Part shown: positions 1 through 5,430 of the stretch, one piece after another | How positions within the stretch are numbered: the first letter of the stretch is position 1 | Layout of the letters: each line of letters begins with the position of its first letter | Assembly: GCA_028819955.1 (NCBI GenBank) | Contig: JAPPKP010000233.1 | Coordinates: 1 to 6,673 of the forward strand | Source of the DNA: Rhodospirillaceae bacterium | GTDB taxonomy: Bacteria; Pseudomonadota; Alphaproteobacteria; UBA828 | Length of the DNA: 6,673 nt | Direction: 5' to 3' | Made by a program: the position numbers and the translations under genes | The notes under the pieces: generated by a model | Told to the model about the DNA's origin: nothing | Database searches by the model: none | What the model saw: only the letters and a program-made list of their open reading frames with translations

Positions 1-2
1 AG

Positions 3-38
3 CGGTCAACTCATCTGGTACATAAACCGGTCAACTCA
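3..38. repeat. 11-bp direct repeat, two copies 25 bp apart
   Basis: CGGTCAACTCA occurs at 3-13 and again at 28-38. On the minus strand this reads TGAGTTGACCG. The left copy supplies the TGA stop of the small minus-strand ORF at 11-295, and the right copy lies within its last codons. Short repeated motifs of this kind occur as transposase-binding sites near insertion-sequence ends, but no transposase or inverted repeat is visible, so the role is unknown. Confidence 0.5.
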
Positions 39-295
39 AAATGTGCTCGACAGACGCGCTCACCGCAAAGGGCGATGAAATCGATCTGATCGGCGCTCTG
101 TCGTATCCTGCCAATTTGACCTTGGATAGAGGTGTCTTCGTTCTGAAACAGGTCAATGCCGATAATCTCGGCACCCTCCAGCTGCGTCCATTGCCAGTCA
201 AAGCCCGCGCAGGTCGACTGCGAGTACTCGATCGTCTCATCGCGCAGGAGATAGGCCTTGTGGGCACCACTCTTCTCGTAGGCCCAGGTCACCAT
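11..295 (-). CDS. Hypothetical protein, 94 residues, low-GC
   Basis: I do not recognise this protein. The reading frame could extend to 403, but the first 36 residues of that extension are arginine/proline-rich out-of-frame-looking sequence. The ATG at 295 gives a natural start (MVTWAYEKSG) and 94 residues, with no signal peptide or membrane segment. The middle has alternating hydrophobic and polar stretches (EIIGIDLF, IDFIAL), as expected of a small beta-rich domain. The ATG overlaps the TGA of a possible upstream ORF in the arrangement ATGGTGA. There is no good Shine-Dalgarno site. The base composition, near 53% G+C, is clearly lower than in the neighbouring genes, suggesting foreign origin. 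The last codons run into an 11-bp repeat, so the natural C-terminus may be lost. It could be a real small gene, a fragment of a larger one, or a chance ORF. Confidence 0.4.
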   Translation of the reverse strand: MVTWAYEKSGAHKAYLLRDETIEYSQSTCAGFDWQWTQLEGAEIIGIDLFQNEDTSIQGQIGRIRQSADQIDFIALCGERVCRAHFELTGLCTR

Positions 296-417
296 GGCGG
301 CACCGTCCACGCGGCCGGCCGGTGGACGTGCGGGCCTACGCCGATCGGATCGTAATCCGCCAGAACGGCGATATCGCCGCCGAGCGTCCTCGCAGCGTGG
401 CACTGTGGCGCGCGCAT
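289..417 (-). other. Possible coding remnant (42 codons) upstream of the 94-residue ORF
   Basis: A minus-strand frame from ATG 417 to TGA 289 contains a protein-like stretch, roughly residues 12-40 (GGDIAVLADYDPIGVGPHVH and onward), with GC-rich third positions. Its upstream part is arginine-rich and looks non-coding. Between this and the aminotransferase stop at 488, another minus-strand frame gives a short plausible stretch (NDDGLFPALDAAPVV). The change of frames suggests a frameshifted remnant rather than an intact gene. No family is recognised. The remainder of 404-487 holds a GGAGGA motif on the minus strand with no suitably placed start codon. Confidence 0.2.
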
Positions 418-487
418 GAGCGCACGACGGGCGCGGCGTCGAGCGCCGGGAAAAGACCGTCGTCGTTCCTCCGAACGGCGCCGCCCG

Positions 488-1768
488 CTACGAATCGAGA
501 CCGTAGGCGCCGACGTCGGAGTCGTACTTGCGCGGATCGATGCTCTCGGCGTCTCCGGCTGCGGCTGCGGCCGCGAGGGCTTCATCGCGGCCAATCGTGC
601 CGAATGCGTAACGCGCGGCGGCGTCGATACCTCGGACGGTGGTTTCGACGTGCGCGCCGTCGTGCCGGGGATCGGTCGGAATCATCACCGTGCGGGCGAG
701 GATCTCCAGAGAGCGCGGGAGCATGTCCTTGGTGACCTTTCGGCGGCATGCCTCGTTCGCCGGCATGGCATAGGGGTTCATAGCCGGATGGCCCGCGCCT
801 TCGCCCATCAGCACTTGGTCCCACTCGGTGTAGGTATGCCGTCCGGTCTTGCCGGCGATCACGGCGGGCATGATCTCGACGAACCTCTGAGCGGCGTCGG
901 CCGTGGGCATGGTGTACATCACATGCGTCCCGCATTCGTGGTCGGGACTGTTCATCGGGGTTGGCCTCAGACCGAGATTGTCGAGATGGCGGGTGGCCTC
1001 GAGGATCCGTTTCTTCTCAACGCGCATTCCGGTCATCATCGCCGGCAGCCGGCCGAGCTGGACGTTGAGGACGGCGCCCAGAAGCTCGGAGGCGCGCGCG
1101 CCGTTGGAGGCGAACGGCACGAAATCCCCTGTCCGGCCGGTCCAGTAGTAGTGGCAGGGATCGATGGCGCAGGCGACGCGCTTGTCGATCTCGGCGTCGC
1201 TGGTCACGACGCCGCCGCCTTCGCCGCCGCTGATGTTCTTGTAGAAGTTGAAGCTGTAGGCGCCGGCGTGACCGATGGTGCCCAGCATCCGACCCTCGTA
1301 GCCGCCGCCGATGCCCTGGCAGGTGTCCTCCAGAACCAGCAAGCCGCGCTTTGCGGCGACCTCCATGATGGCGTCCATGTTGCACGCCGCACCCCAGATG
1401 TGGACGGGAATGACCGCCTTGGTCCGCGGCCCGACGGCGTCGTCGAGGGCATCGGGGTCCATGGTGATCGATTCGTCGACATCGACGACCACGGGAATGG
1501 CGCCGACGCTCAACACGGAGGTTGCCGTCGCCATGTAGGTATGCGCCGGAACGATGACCTCGTCACCGGGCCCGACCCCCAGACCAACCAGCGCGGCGTG
1601 GAGCGCATAGGAGCCGCTGCAGGTCAGGCGGAAATGTGGGGCGTGCAGATACGCGGCATAACGTTTCTCGAAGGTGGCGCATGCGTCGCCCTGGCCGTAG
1701 CGGAACAGCTCCTCGGAACGGATGGCGCCGGCGATGGCCTCGATCTCCTCCTCTCCGATGATGTACAT
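488..1768 (-). CDS. DegT/DnrJ/EryC1/StrS-family PLP-dependent aminotransferase
   Basis: This 426-residue protein belongs to the fold-type I aminotransferases that typically transaminate keto-sugars, nucleotide sugars or cyclitols using glutamate or glutamine as amino donor, in the cytoplasm. The start is set at ATG 1768 because AAGGAG lies 9 bases upstream. The frame stays open to 1882, but that 38-residue extension lacks a ribosome site and is not family-like. Visible landmarks are the cofactor-phosphate region SGSYALHAAL (51-60), the GDEVIVPAHTYMATA block (68-82), the EDTCQ motif with Asp148 for the pyridine nitrogen, and FNFYKNISGGEGGG (173-186) with Lys177 as the Schiff-base lysine. The C-terminal part HPAMNPYAMP (327-336) and PRSLEILARTVMIP (351-364) is typical of the complete fold. 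Length is normal. No sugar-biosynthesis partners lie in the window, so the substrate cannot be assigned. Confidence 0.88.
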   Translation of the reverse strand: MYIIGEEEIEAIAGAIRSEELFRYGQGDACATFEKRYAAYLHAPHFRLTCSGSYALHAALVGLGVGPGDEVIVPAHTYMATATSVLSVGAIPVVVDVDESITMDPDALDDAVGPRTKAVIPVHIWGAACNMDAIMEVAAKRGLLVLEDTCQGIGGGYEGRMLGTIGHAGAYSFNFYKNISGGEGGGVVTSDAEIDKRVACAIDPCHYYWTGRTGDFVPFASNGARASELLGAVLNVQLGRLPAMMTGMRVEKKRILEATRHLDNLGLRPTPMNSPDHECGTHVMYTMPTADAAQRFVEIMPAVIAGKTGRHTYTEWDQVLMGEGAGHPAMNPYAMPANEACRRKVTKDMLPRSLEILARTVMIPTDPRHDGAHVETTVRGIDAAARYAFGTIGRDEALAAAAAAGDAESIDPRKYDSDVGAYGLDS

Positions 1769-1777
1769 GTCCTCACT

Positions 1778-1783
1778 CTCCTT
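1778..1783 (-). promoter_or_regulatory. Shine-Dalgarno site of the DegT-family gene
   Basis: Read on the minus strand this is AAGGAG, 9 bases before ATG 1768. It decides the start against the in-frame upstream codon at 1882. Confidence 0.75.
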
Positions 1784-1841
1784 CCCGCGCCGCCGCTGGC
1801 CGTCTCGAAGAACGCCATGCCCAGCCTTAGCACACATCACA

Positions 1842-1904
1842 CGGCAGTCTGTTAGGCAAAATCCTAGGAAAAATATTTCCAATCAATACTATACGAGATT
1901 CAAG
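1842..1904. other. AT-rich spacer between tRNA-Ser and the aminotransferase
   Basis: The 136-base gap 1769-1904 carries no ORF. Its tRNA-proximal part is strikingly AT-rich: about 31% G+C over 1851-1904, by count. It contains the near-palindrome GGAAAAATATTTCC (1867-1880) next to CCTAGG (1863-1868). On the minus strand several TATA-like and TTGA-like hexamers occur (for example TTGAAT at 1898-1903), but no pair has convincing promoter spacing. It most likely holds the aminotransferase promoter and could mark an integration boundary downstream of the tRNA 3' end. No GC-rich hairpin plus T-run terminator for the tRNA is visible. Confidence 0.4.
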
Positions 1905-1994
1905 TGGCGGAGGGGGTGGGATTCGAACCCACGGTACGCTCGCGCGTACAACGGTTTTCGAGACCGCCCCGTTCGACCACTCCGGCACCCCTCC
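1905..1994 (-). tRNA. tRNA-Ser, anticodon CGA
   Basis: This is a complete class II tRNA of 90 nt including an encoded CCA end (1905-1907). The acceptor stem pairs GGAGGGG (1994-1988) with CCCCTCC (1915-1909), with G as discriminator base at 1908. The anticodon stem GCGGT/ACCGT closes the loop CTCGAAA (1962-1956), giving anticodon CGA, which reads UCG serine codons. The long variable arm typical of serine tRNAs is a perfect 6-bp stem GTACGC/GCGTAC with loop GCGA. The T-arm contains the canonical GGTTCGAATCC. Only 35 bases separate the tRNA 5' end from the stop codon of the upstream CoA-transferase gene, so its promoter must lie within that gene's end, or the tRNA is cotranscribed and processed. 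Confidence 0.97.
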
Positions 1995-2026
1995 GCGGTC
2001 CGCAGCCCTTTGGGCAGCGCGGCCCC

Positions 2027-2055
2027 TATCTACGCCTGGCGAGCGTCCTCGGCAA
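2027..2055 (-). promoter_or_regulatory. Candidate sigma-70 promoter for tRNA-Ser
   Basis: On the minus strand TTGCCG (2055-2050) and TAGATA (2032-2027) are separated by exactly 17 bases. The -10 lies 32 bases before the tRNA 5' end, a plausible leader length. The match to TTGACA/TATAAT is only partial (4/6 and 3/6). The -10 element includes the TAG stop codon (2032-2030) of the CoA-transferase gene. Confidence 0.35.
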
Positions 2056-2902
2056 CCGCCGCAGCCGCCACGCTCCGCTCGTAGCCAGCGAAATCCTCGG
2101 TGCCGAGCACATGGCGCTCCATCCAGGCGGTGAAGCGCACCCGGTCGCGCGCGATCCCGTCCCAGTCCTCGTAGAACGTGTTGTCGCGGCGGTAGTAGCC
2201 GAGCGCGTAGGACGGCCTGGCCCCGCCGGGCGCGGGCGAGACCGCGGTGACCACCCAGTGCGGCAGGTGCACCGAGCCGGGCCGGGGCTCCAGCTCATCC
2301 ACGACCTCCTCCACCGTGACGAGCACCTTCCGGCTCGCGAGCGCCACCTCCTTCTGCACGCCGGAAATGCCCCAGAGCATGACGTTGCCCTTGCGGTCGG
2401 CCTGCTGAGCGTGAATCACCGCGATGTCGGGGCAGATGGCGGGGCTCGCCGCGAGCTTCTCGCCCGTGAAGGGGCAGGTGATGAACTTGATGATCGGGTT
2501 GTGCGCCGGCAGGTCCGAGCCGACATAGCCCCGGATCACCGAGAAGGGTAGCCCGCTCGCCCCCGCGACATAGGCGTTGGCGAGGTCGGCGTGGCTCCGC
2601 TCCTCGATCTCCAGCGGGCGCGGCCAGCCCTTCTCCACCGCGTCGCGGAAGCGGTGCAGCGAGCCCACCCCGGGATTGCCGCCCCAGGAGAACACCAGCC
2701 GCTTCACGCAGCCCATGCCGATGAGCTGGTCGTAGATCAGATCCGGCGTCATCCGCACCGCAGTGAGGTCCTTGAGGCCCGCGCGGATCACCGCGTGGCC
2801 CGCGGCATGGGGAATCAGGTGGGTGAAGCCCTCCATGGCGACGGTATCGCCGTCGTGGATGAGCGACGACACCGCGTCCGCGAGCGGGACGATCTCGGTC
2901 AT
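2030..2902 (-). CDS. Class I CoA-transferase, subunit A (glutaconate CoA-transferase A / IpdA-like)
   Basis: This 290-residue protein matches the long subunit A of family I CoA-transferases, which form A/B complexes that move CoA between acyl-CoAs and free acids. The related IpdAB instead acts as a ring hydrolase in steroid breakdown. Visible landmarks are the N-terminal DGDTVAMEGF (17-26), the glycine-rich FSWGGNPGVG (71-80), EIEERSHADLANAYVAGASGLPF (98-120), FITCPFTGEKL (140-150), HAQQADRKGNVMLWG (164-178) and LVTVEEVVDEL (194-204), in the usual order. PcaI-type 3-oxoadipate CoA-transferase A is shorter, near 230 residues, so a glutaconate/IpdA-type enzyme is preferred. ATG 2902 fits the family N-terminus but has no Shine-Dalgarno site, only a GC-rich repeat. 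Subunit B, which carries the catalytic glutamate in classical members, should follow downstream; a tRNA gene lies there instead. The substrate is unknown; the hapCD context suggests a dicarboxylic ring-cleavage product. Confidence 0.85.
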   Translation of the reverse strand: MTEIVPLADAVSSLIHDGDTVAMEGFTHLIPHAAGHAVIRAGLKDLTAVRMTPDLIYDQLIGMGCVKRLVFSWGGNPGVGSLHRFRDAVEKGWPRPLEIEERSHADLANAYVAGASGLPFSVIRGYVGSDLPAHNPIIKFITCPFTGEKLAASPAICPDIAVIHAQQADRKGNVMLWGISGVQKEVALASRKVLVTVEEVVDELEPRPGSVHLPHWVVTAVSPAPGGARPSYALGYYRRDNTFYEDWDGIARDRVRFTAWMERHVLGTEDFAGYERSVAAAAVAEDARQA

Positions 2903-2910
2903 GCGCCGGG

Positions 2911-2950
2911 CGTGACGGGGCGCGAACGGGCGCGGGCGGGCGCGGGCGGG
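2911..2950. repeat. 10-bp GC-rich tandem repeat with G-quadruplex pattern
   Basis: Four consecutive 10-mers fill most of the 69-base gap between hapD and the CoA-transferase gene: CGTGACGGGG, CGCGAACGGG, and CGCGGGCGGG twice in perfect tandem. Plus-strand G-runs lie at 2917-2920, 2928-2930, 2934-2936, 2938-2940, 2944-2946 and 2948-2950, with loops of 7, 3, 1, 3 and 1 bases, so the canonical four-run G-quadruplex pattern is met several times over. The G-rich strand is the template strand for both flanking genes. The array occupies the place of a Shine-Dalgarno site for the CoA-transferase gene. Confidence 0.7.
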
Positions 2951-2971
2951 TAAGGAACGAGCGCCGGGCGG

Positions 2972-3964
2972 CTAGAAGCGCACGGGCACGATCGGCGCCT
3001 CGCCCTTGGCGATCATCTCGGGGATCGCGGGCGAGGCGTTCTCCCACACCAGCAGCATCGAGCGCTTGGGCGAGAAGCCCTGGTGGCGGATATCGGCCGG
3101 CATGCAGGCGACATCGCCCGCCCGCATGGTCACCACGGCGCGGGGGTCGCCCGAATGCTTGTCCTTCACCTCCCAAACGATCTCGTCCGAGAGCTGGATG
3201 AACCACTCCACCCGGTCGTTGCCGTGCTCCACCGGCAGGATGAACTCCTCCGACGTGGGGCAGAACAGGCTGTCCTTCAGCACGGAGCAGACGGAGGGGT
3301 TCCAGGTCACGTCCGAGCGCGAGAGATAGGCGAAAAGGTTGAAGGACTGCACCTCGTCCTCGAAACCGGGCTCGACCTCGACCTCCGGCTCGTCCTGCGC
3401 CACGTCGGCGAACATGCGGTTGACCGGGTAGCCGCTCTCGTCGGTGCGCAGCGGCGCATCATCGGGCAGGCCCACCATGCGCTTCGCCGTCACCCGCACG
3501 CGGCCGAGGGCCTCGGGGTTGCGCCCGCTCTTGCGGCCGAAGGGCTGCGCGGTCTCCTGCGGGGCCGTGAAGGGGTCGTAGCCAGCGTTGGTCCAGTCCT
3601 CGAGCATCGCCTGGAACGTATCCCTCAGGTCGTCGGAATCGATTGTCTCCGAGTAGTCGCGGCCGTTATTGCGGTAGGCGTCGTTGAAGCGCCCGATGTA
3701 GAGCTCGACCTCGCCGTAGAGGTTGGTGGTGCCGAACACGTCGTCGAAGTTGAGGGTGCCGTAGAAGAAGTTCCACGCCACCTCGCGCACCAGCGCGCGC
3801 AGGAAGGCGTCGACCGGCATGAGATGGGAGCCGTCCGGCCAGGTGACGTAGGCGAAATACTCGTCGCGGCGGAAGCCGAAACCGCCGATCTGGAAAGTGC
3901 GGTAGCCGGTGTAGTTGTCGGGATCGGAGGCCGTGTAGGCCGTCTGTGCGGTCTGTGCAGACAT
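2972..3964 (-). CDS. hapD: Hydroquinone 1,2-dioxygenase, large (beta) subunit, HapD/PnpD type
   Basis: This 330-residue protein is read as the iron-bearing subunit of two-component hydroquinone dioxygenase, which opens hydroquinone between C1 and C2 to 4-hydroxymuconic semialdehyde in the cytoplasm. The C-terminal cupin domain carries HGNDRVEWF (247-255) and ADIRHQGF (290-297), supplying Asn249, Glu253 and His294. The spacings N-x3-E and 41 residues to His equal those I recall for the PnpCD iron ligands (Asn258, Glu262, His303). The N-terminal half has the aromatic-rich YTGYRTFQIGGFGFRRDEYF and AWNFFYGTLNFDDVFG. Length fits the roughly 38-kDa subunit. ATG 3964 is chosen because GAGGAG (3978-3973) lies 8 bases before it; an in-frame GTG at 3973 overlaps that site. 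It begins 5 bases after the hapC stop, so translation is probably coupled. Generic pipelines may call it only a cupin protein. Confidence 0.85.
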   Translation of the reverse strand: MSAQTAQTAYTASDPDNYTGYRTFQIGGFGFRRDEYFAYVTWPDGSHLMPVDAFLRALVREVAWNFFYGTLNFDDVFGTTNLYGEVELYIGRFNDAYRNNGRDYSETIDSDDLRDTFQAMLEDWTNAGYDPFTAPQETAQPFGRKSGRNPEALGRVRVTAKRMVGLPDDAPLRTDESGYPVNRMFADVAQDEPEVEVEPGFEDEVQSFNLFAYLSRSDVTWNPSVCSVLKDSLFCPTSEEFILPVEHGNDRVEWFIQLSDEIVWEVKDKHSGDPRAVVTMRAGDVACMPADIRHQGFSPKRSMLLVWENASPAIPEMIAKGEAPIVPVRF

Positions 3965-3969
3965 CGCTC

Positions 3970-4467
3970 TCACTCCTCACCGGTCTGGCAGATTTCGGCC
4001 CAGCGCTCGATGGTGAGCGGGCCGTCCATCGTCTGGAACAGGACAACGCTCGGCGCCTCGGCCGAGATGCGGTAGGCGGCCTGTGCCGGCAGCAGGGTCA
4101 GGTGGCCCTTTCCGGCATGAATGCGCCCCATGCGCGGGCCCTCAGGCTCGCCGTCGAGCTGCCTGGCACCGTCGCCCTCGGGCGCGTCGCCGCCGTGTTT
4201 CATCAGCTCGACCTCGATTCGGCCGTCGAGGCAGAGCGCGAACTCGTCGTGGCCCGCCGTGAACCAGGGCGAGGCGCCGTCGACGCGCATGATCTCGATC
4301 GCGTACTCCAGGTTCTTGGCAACGCACACACGCTCGAACGGCGCCGACTTGCCGGCGACCTCGAACACATTGGAGAAGACGTAGTTGCGCGGATCGTCGT
4401 CGATGATGTGGACCCCGCCCTTGCGGTAGTCGTCGAGCGATCCGAGATCGGTGGTGTAGTCGGACAT
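3970..4467 (-). CDS. hapC: Hydroquinone 1,2-dioxygenase, small (alpha) subunit, HapC/PnpC type
   Basis: This 165-residue protein (about 18 kDa) matches the size and gene order of the small subunit of hydroquinone dioxygenase, directly before the large subunit. It has a cupin-like run: SPWFTAGHDEFALCLDGRIEVEL (residues 66-88), then GKGHLTLLPAQAAYRISAEAPSVVLFQT (119-146), forming the expected beta-barrel strands. In PnpCD the small subunit is a cupin that completes the dimer while the iron sits in the large subunit. ATG 4467 is supported by AGAGGA 8 bases upstream. The 115-base gap to the upstream hydratase contains an inverted repeat and could hold the hapCD promoter, though I see no convincing -35/-10 pair. 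The function is inferred mainly from its partner, size and order; by itself the sequence supports only a cupin-fold protein. Confidence 0.8.
   Translation of the reverse strand: MSDYTTDLGSLDDYRKGGVHIIDDDPRNYVFSNVFEVAGKSAPFERVCVAKNLEYAIEIMRVDGASPWFTAGHDEFALCLDGRIEVELMKHGGDAPEGDGARQLDGEPEGPRMGRIHAGKGHLTLLPAQAAYRISAEAPSVVLFQTMDGPLTIERWAEICQTGEE
3973..3978 (-). promoter_or_regulatory. Shine-Dalgarno site of hapD, inside the hapC end
   Basis: GAGGAG on the minus strand, 8 bases before ATG 3964, lies in the last codons of hapC. It decides the hapD start in favour of ATG 3964 over GTG 3973, which overlaps the site. Confidence 0.7.
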
Positions 4468-4497
4468 CGGCCCCGTCCTCTGCCCTCCGTTCAGCTT

Positions 4498-4526
4498 GCG
4501 GCGGTCACTTTACCCGAAACCGCCGC
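4498..4526. promoter_or_regulatory. 8-bp perfect inverted repeat upstream of hapC
   Basis: GCGGCGGT (4498-4505) and ACCGCCGC (4519-4526) are perfect complements around a 13-base centre, 31 bases upstream of the hapC start. No T-run follows in the direction of transcription, so an intrinsic terminator for the upstream hydratase gene is unlikely. A repressor/activator operator or an RNA hairpin in the leader is possible. The rest of the 4468-4582 gap shows nothing else that I can support. Confidence 0.4.
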
Positions 4527-4582
4527 CGTTGCGGAAACCCAGCGAGTTCCCGCAGCCCATCGCACCCACGGTGCAACGGCGG

Positions 4583-5389
4583 TCAGCGCTTTGCGTCGCG
4601 CCAGGCGATGGCGGCGCGCAGGCCCTGAGTGCGCGTGATCTCGAGGAATTCGCGCTTGGTCGCCGTGCCCTCAGCCTCGATCAGGAGGTCCTGATCGAGC
4701 GCCATCTCGAGCGCCTCGTCGAACCCCATCATGCGGTACATGCGGTTGATCGTGGCCTTGGTGCGCTTGAGCAGCGCCGGCTCGATGGCGGCCATGCGCC
4801 GGGCGAGCGCAAGCGCGGTCTCGACTTCGTCCCCCGCTGGCACGACGCGGTTGACGAGGCCGATCTCGTAGGCCCGTCCGGCGCCGATCTCGTCCTCGCC
4901 GGAGAGCAGGATTTCCTTTGCGTGCTTGGGCCCGGTGAGCCAGGGCATCAGCATCACGACGATGCCGGCGCCGAAGCGCAGCTCGGGTTCGCCGAAGCGG
5001 GCATCCTCAGCCGCCACGGTCACGTCGCAGGCGAGCGCCAGCTCGCAGCCACCGGCGAGCGCGGGGCCCCGCACCGCAGCCACCGTTGGTTTGGAAAGGT
5101 GCCAGAAGCGCATCACGGTATCGAAGTCGTCCCGCAGCACGGCACGCCATTGGGCGACGCCGGCAGGCGGGGCCGAGGCCTGCTCCTTGAGGTCGAAGCC
5201 CGATGAGAAGGCGCCGCCCGCGCCGGTCACGACCAGCGCCCGGATCGCCTCGTCGCCCTCTACCGCATCGCACGCGGCATTGAGCTCCGCCAGCATGGTC
5301 CGGTCGATGGCGTTGGCACGCTCGGGCCGGTTGAGCGTAGCGAGCGCGACCGCCTCCCGCCTCTCGAACCTGATGCACTCAAAGTCCAT
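4583..5389 (-). CDS. Enoyl-CoA hydratase (crotonase family), both catalytic Glu present
   Basis: This 268-residue protein has the full crotonase fold. Enoyl-CoA hydratases add water to a 2-enoyl-CoA to give a 3-hydroxyacyl-CoA. The first oxyanion-hole segment is GAGGAFSSGFDLKE (56-69), the second is RGPALAGGCELALACD (107-122). Glu116 (in AGGCELA) and Glu136 (in FGEPELRFG) are 20 residues apart, the spacing of Glu144 and Glu164 in rat mitochondrial hydratase, so a hydratase activity is credible. ATG 5389 has GGAGGG (5401-5396) 6 bases upstream; the frame is open much further upstream, but that extension is arginine-rich and non-homologous. It starts 41 bases after the stop of a truncated monooxygenase and ends 115 bases before hapC, on the same strand, so it probably belongs to the same catabolic transcript. 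The acyl substrate is unknown. Confidence 0.88.
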   Translation of the reverse strand: MDFECIRFERREAVALATLNRPERANAIDRTMLAELNAACDAVEGDEAIRALVVTGAGGAFSSGFDLKEQASAPPAGVAQWRAVLRDDFDTVMRFWHLSKPTVAAVRGPALAGGCELALACDVTVAAEDARFGEPELRFGAGIVVMLMPWLTGPKHAKEILLSGEDEIGAGRAYEIGLVNRVVPAGDEVETALALARRMAAIEPALLKRTKATINRMYRMMGFDEALEMALDQDLLIEAEGTATKREFLEITRTQGLRAAIAWRDAKR

Positions 5390-5430
5390 CGCCGGCCCTC
5401 CGGATGGACGCGCCGGGCACGAGCGCCAGC

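Noticed and set aside
416..1855. Long plus-strand open frame (479 codons) opposite the aminotransferase
   Set aside because: It is antisense to a gene with clear family motifs, has no recognisable domain, and is rich in Gly/Ala/Arg/His as expected of a high-GC shadow frame.
1867..1880. Intrinsic terminator after tRNA-Ser formed by GGAAAAATATTTCC
   Set aside because: The arms are only 5 bp and AT-rich, with no following T-run on the minus strand, so it is not a credible terminator.
2001..2016. Hairpin GCCC-TTT-GGGC between the CoA-transferase gene and the tRNA
   Set aside because: The 4-bp stem with a 3-base loop lacks a T-run and lies where the tRNA leader is expected. It is too weak to call.
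3083..4075. Plus-strand open frame (330 codons) opposite hapD
   Set aside because: It is a shadow of the dioxygenase genes, with His/Val/Glu/Arg-rich composition and no motif. The minus strand carries the iron-ligand pattern and ribosome site.
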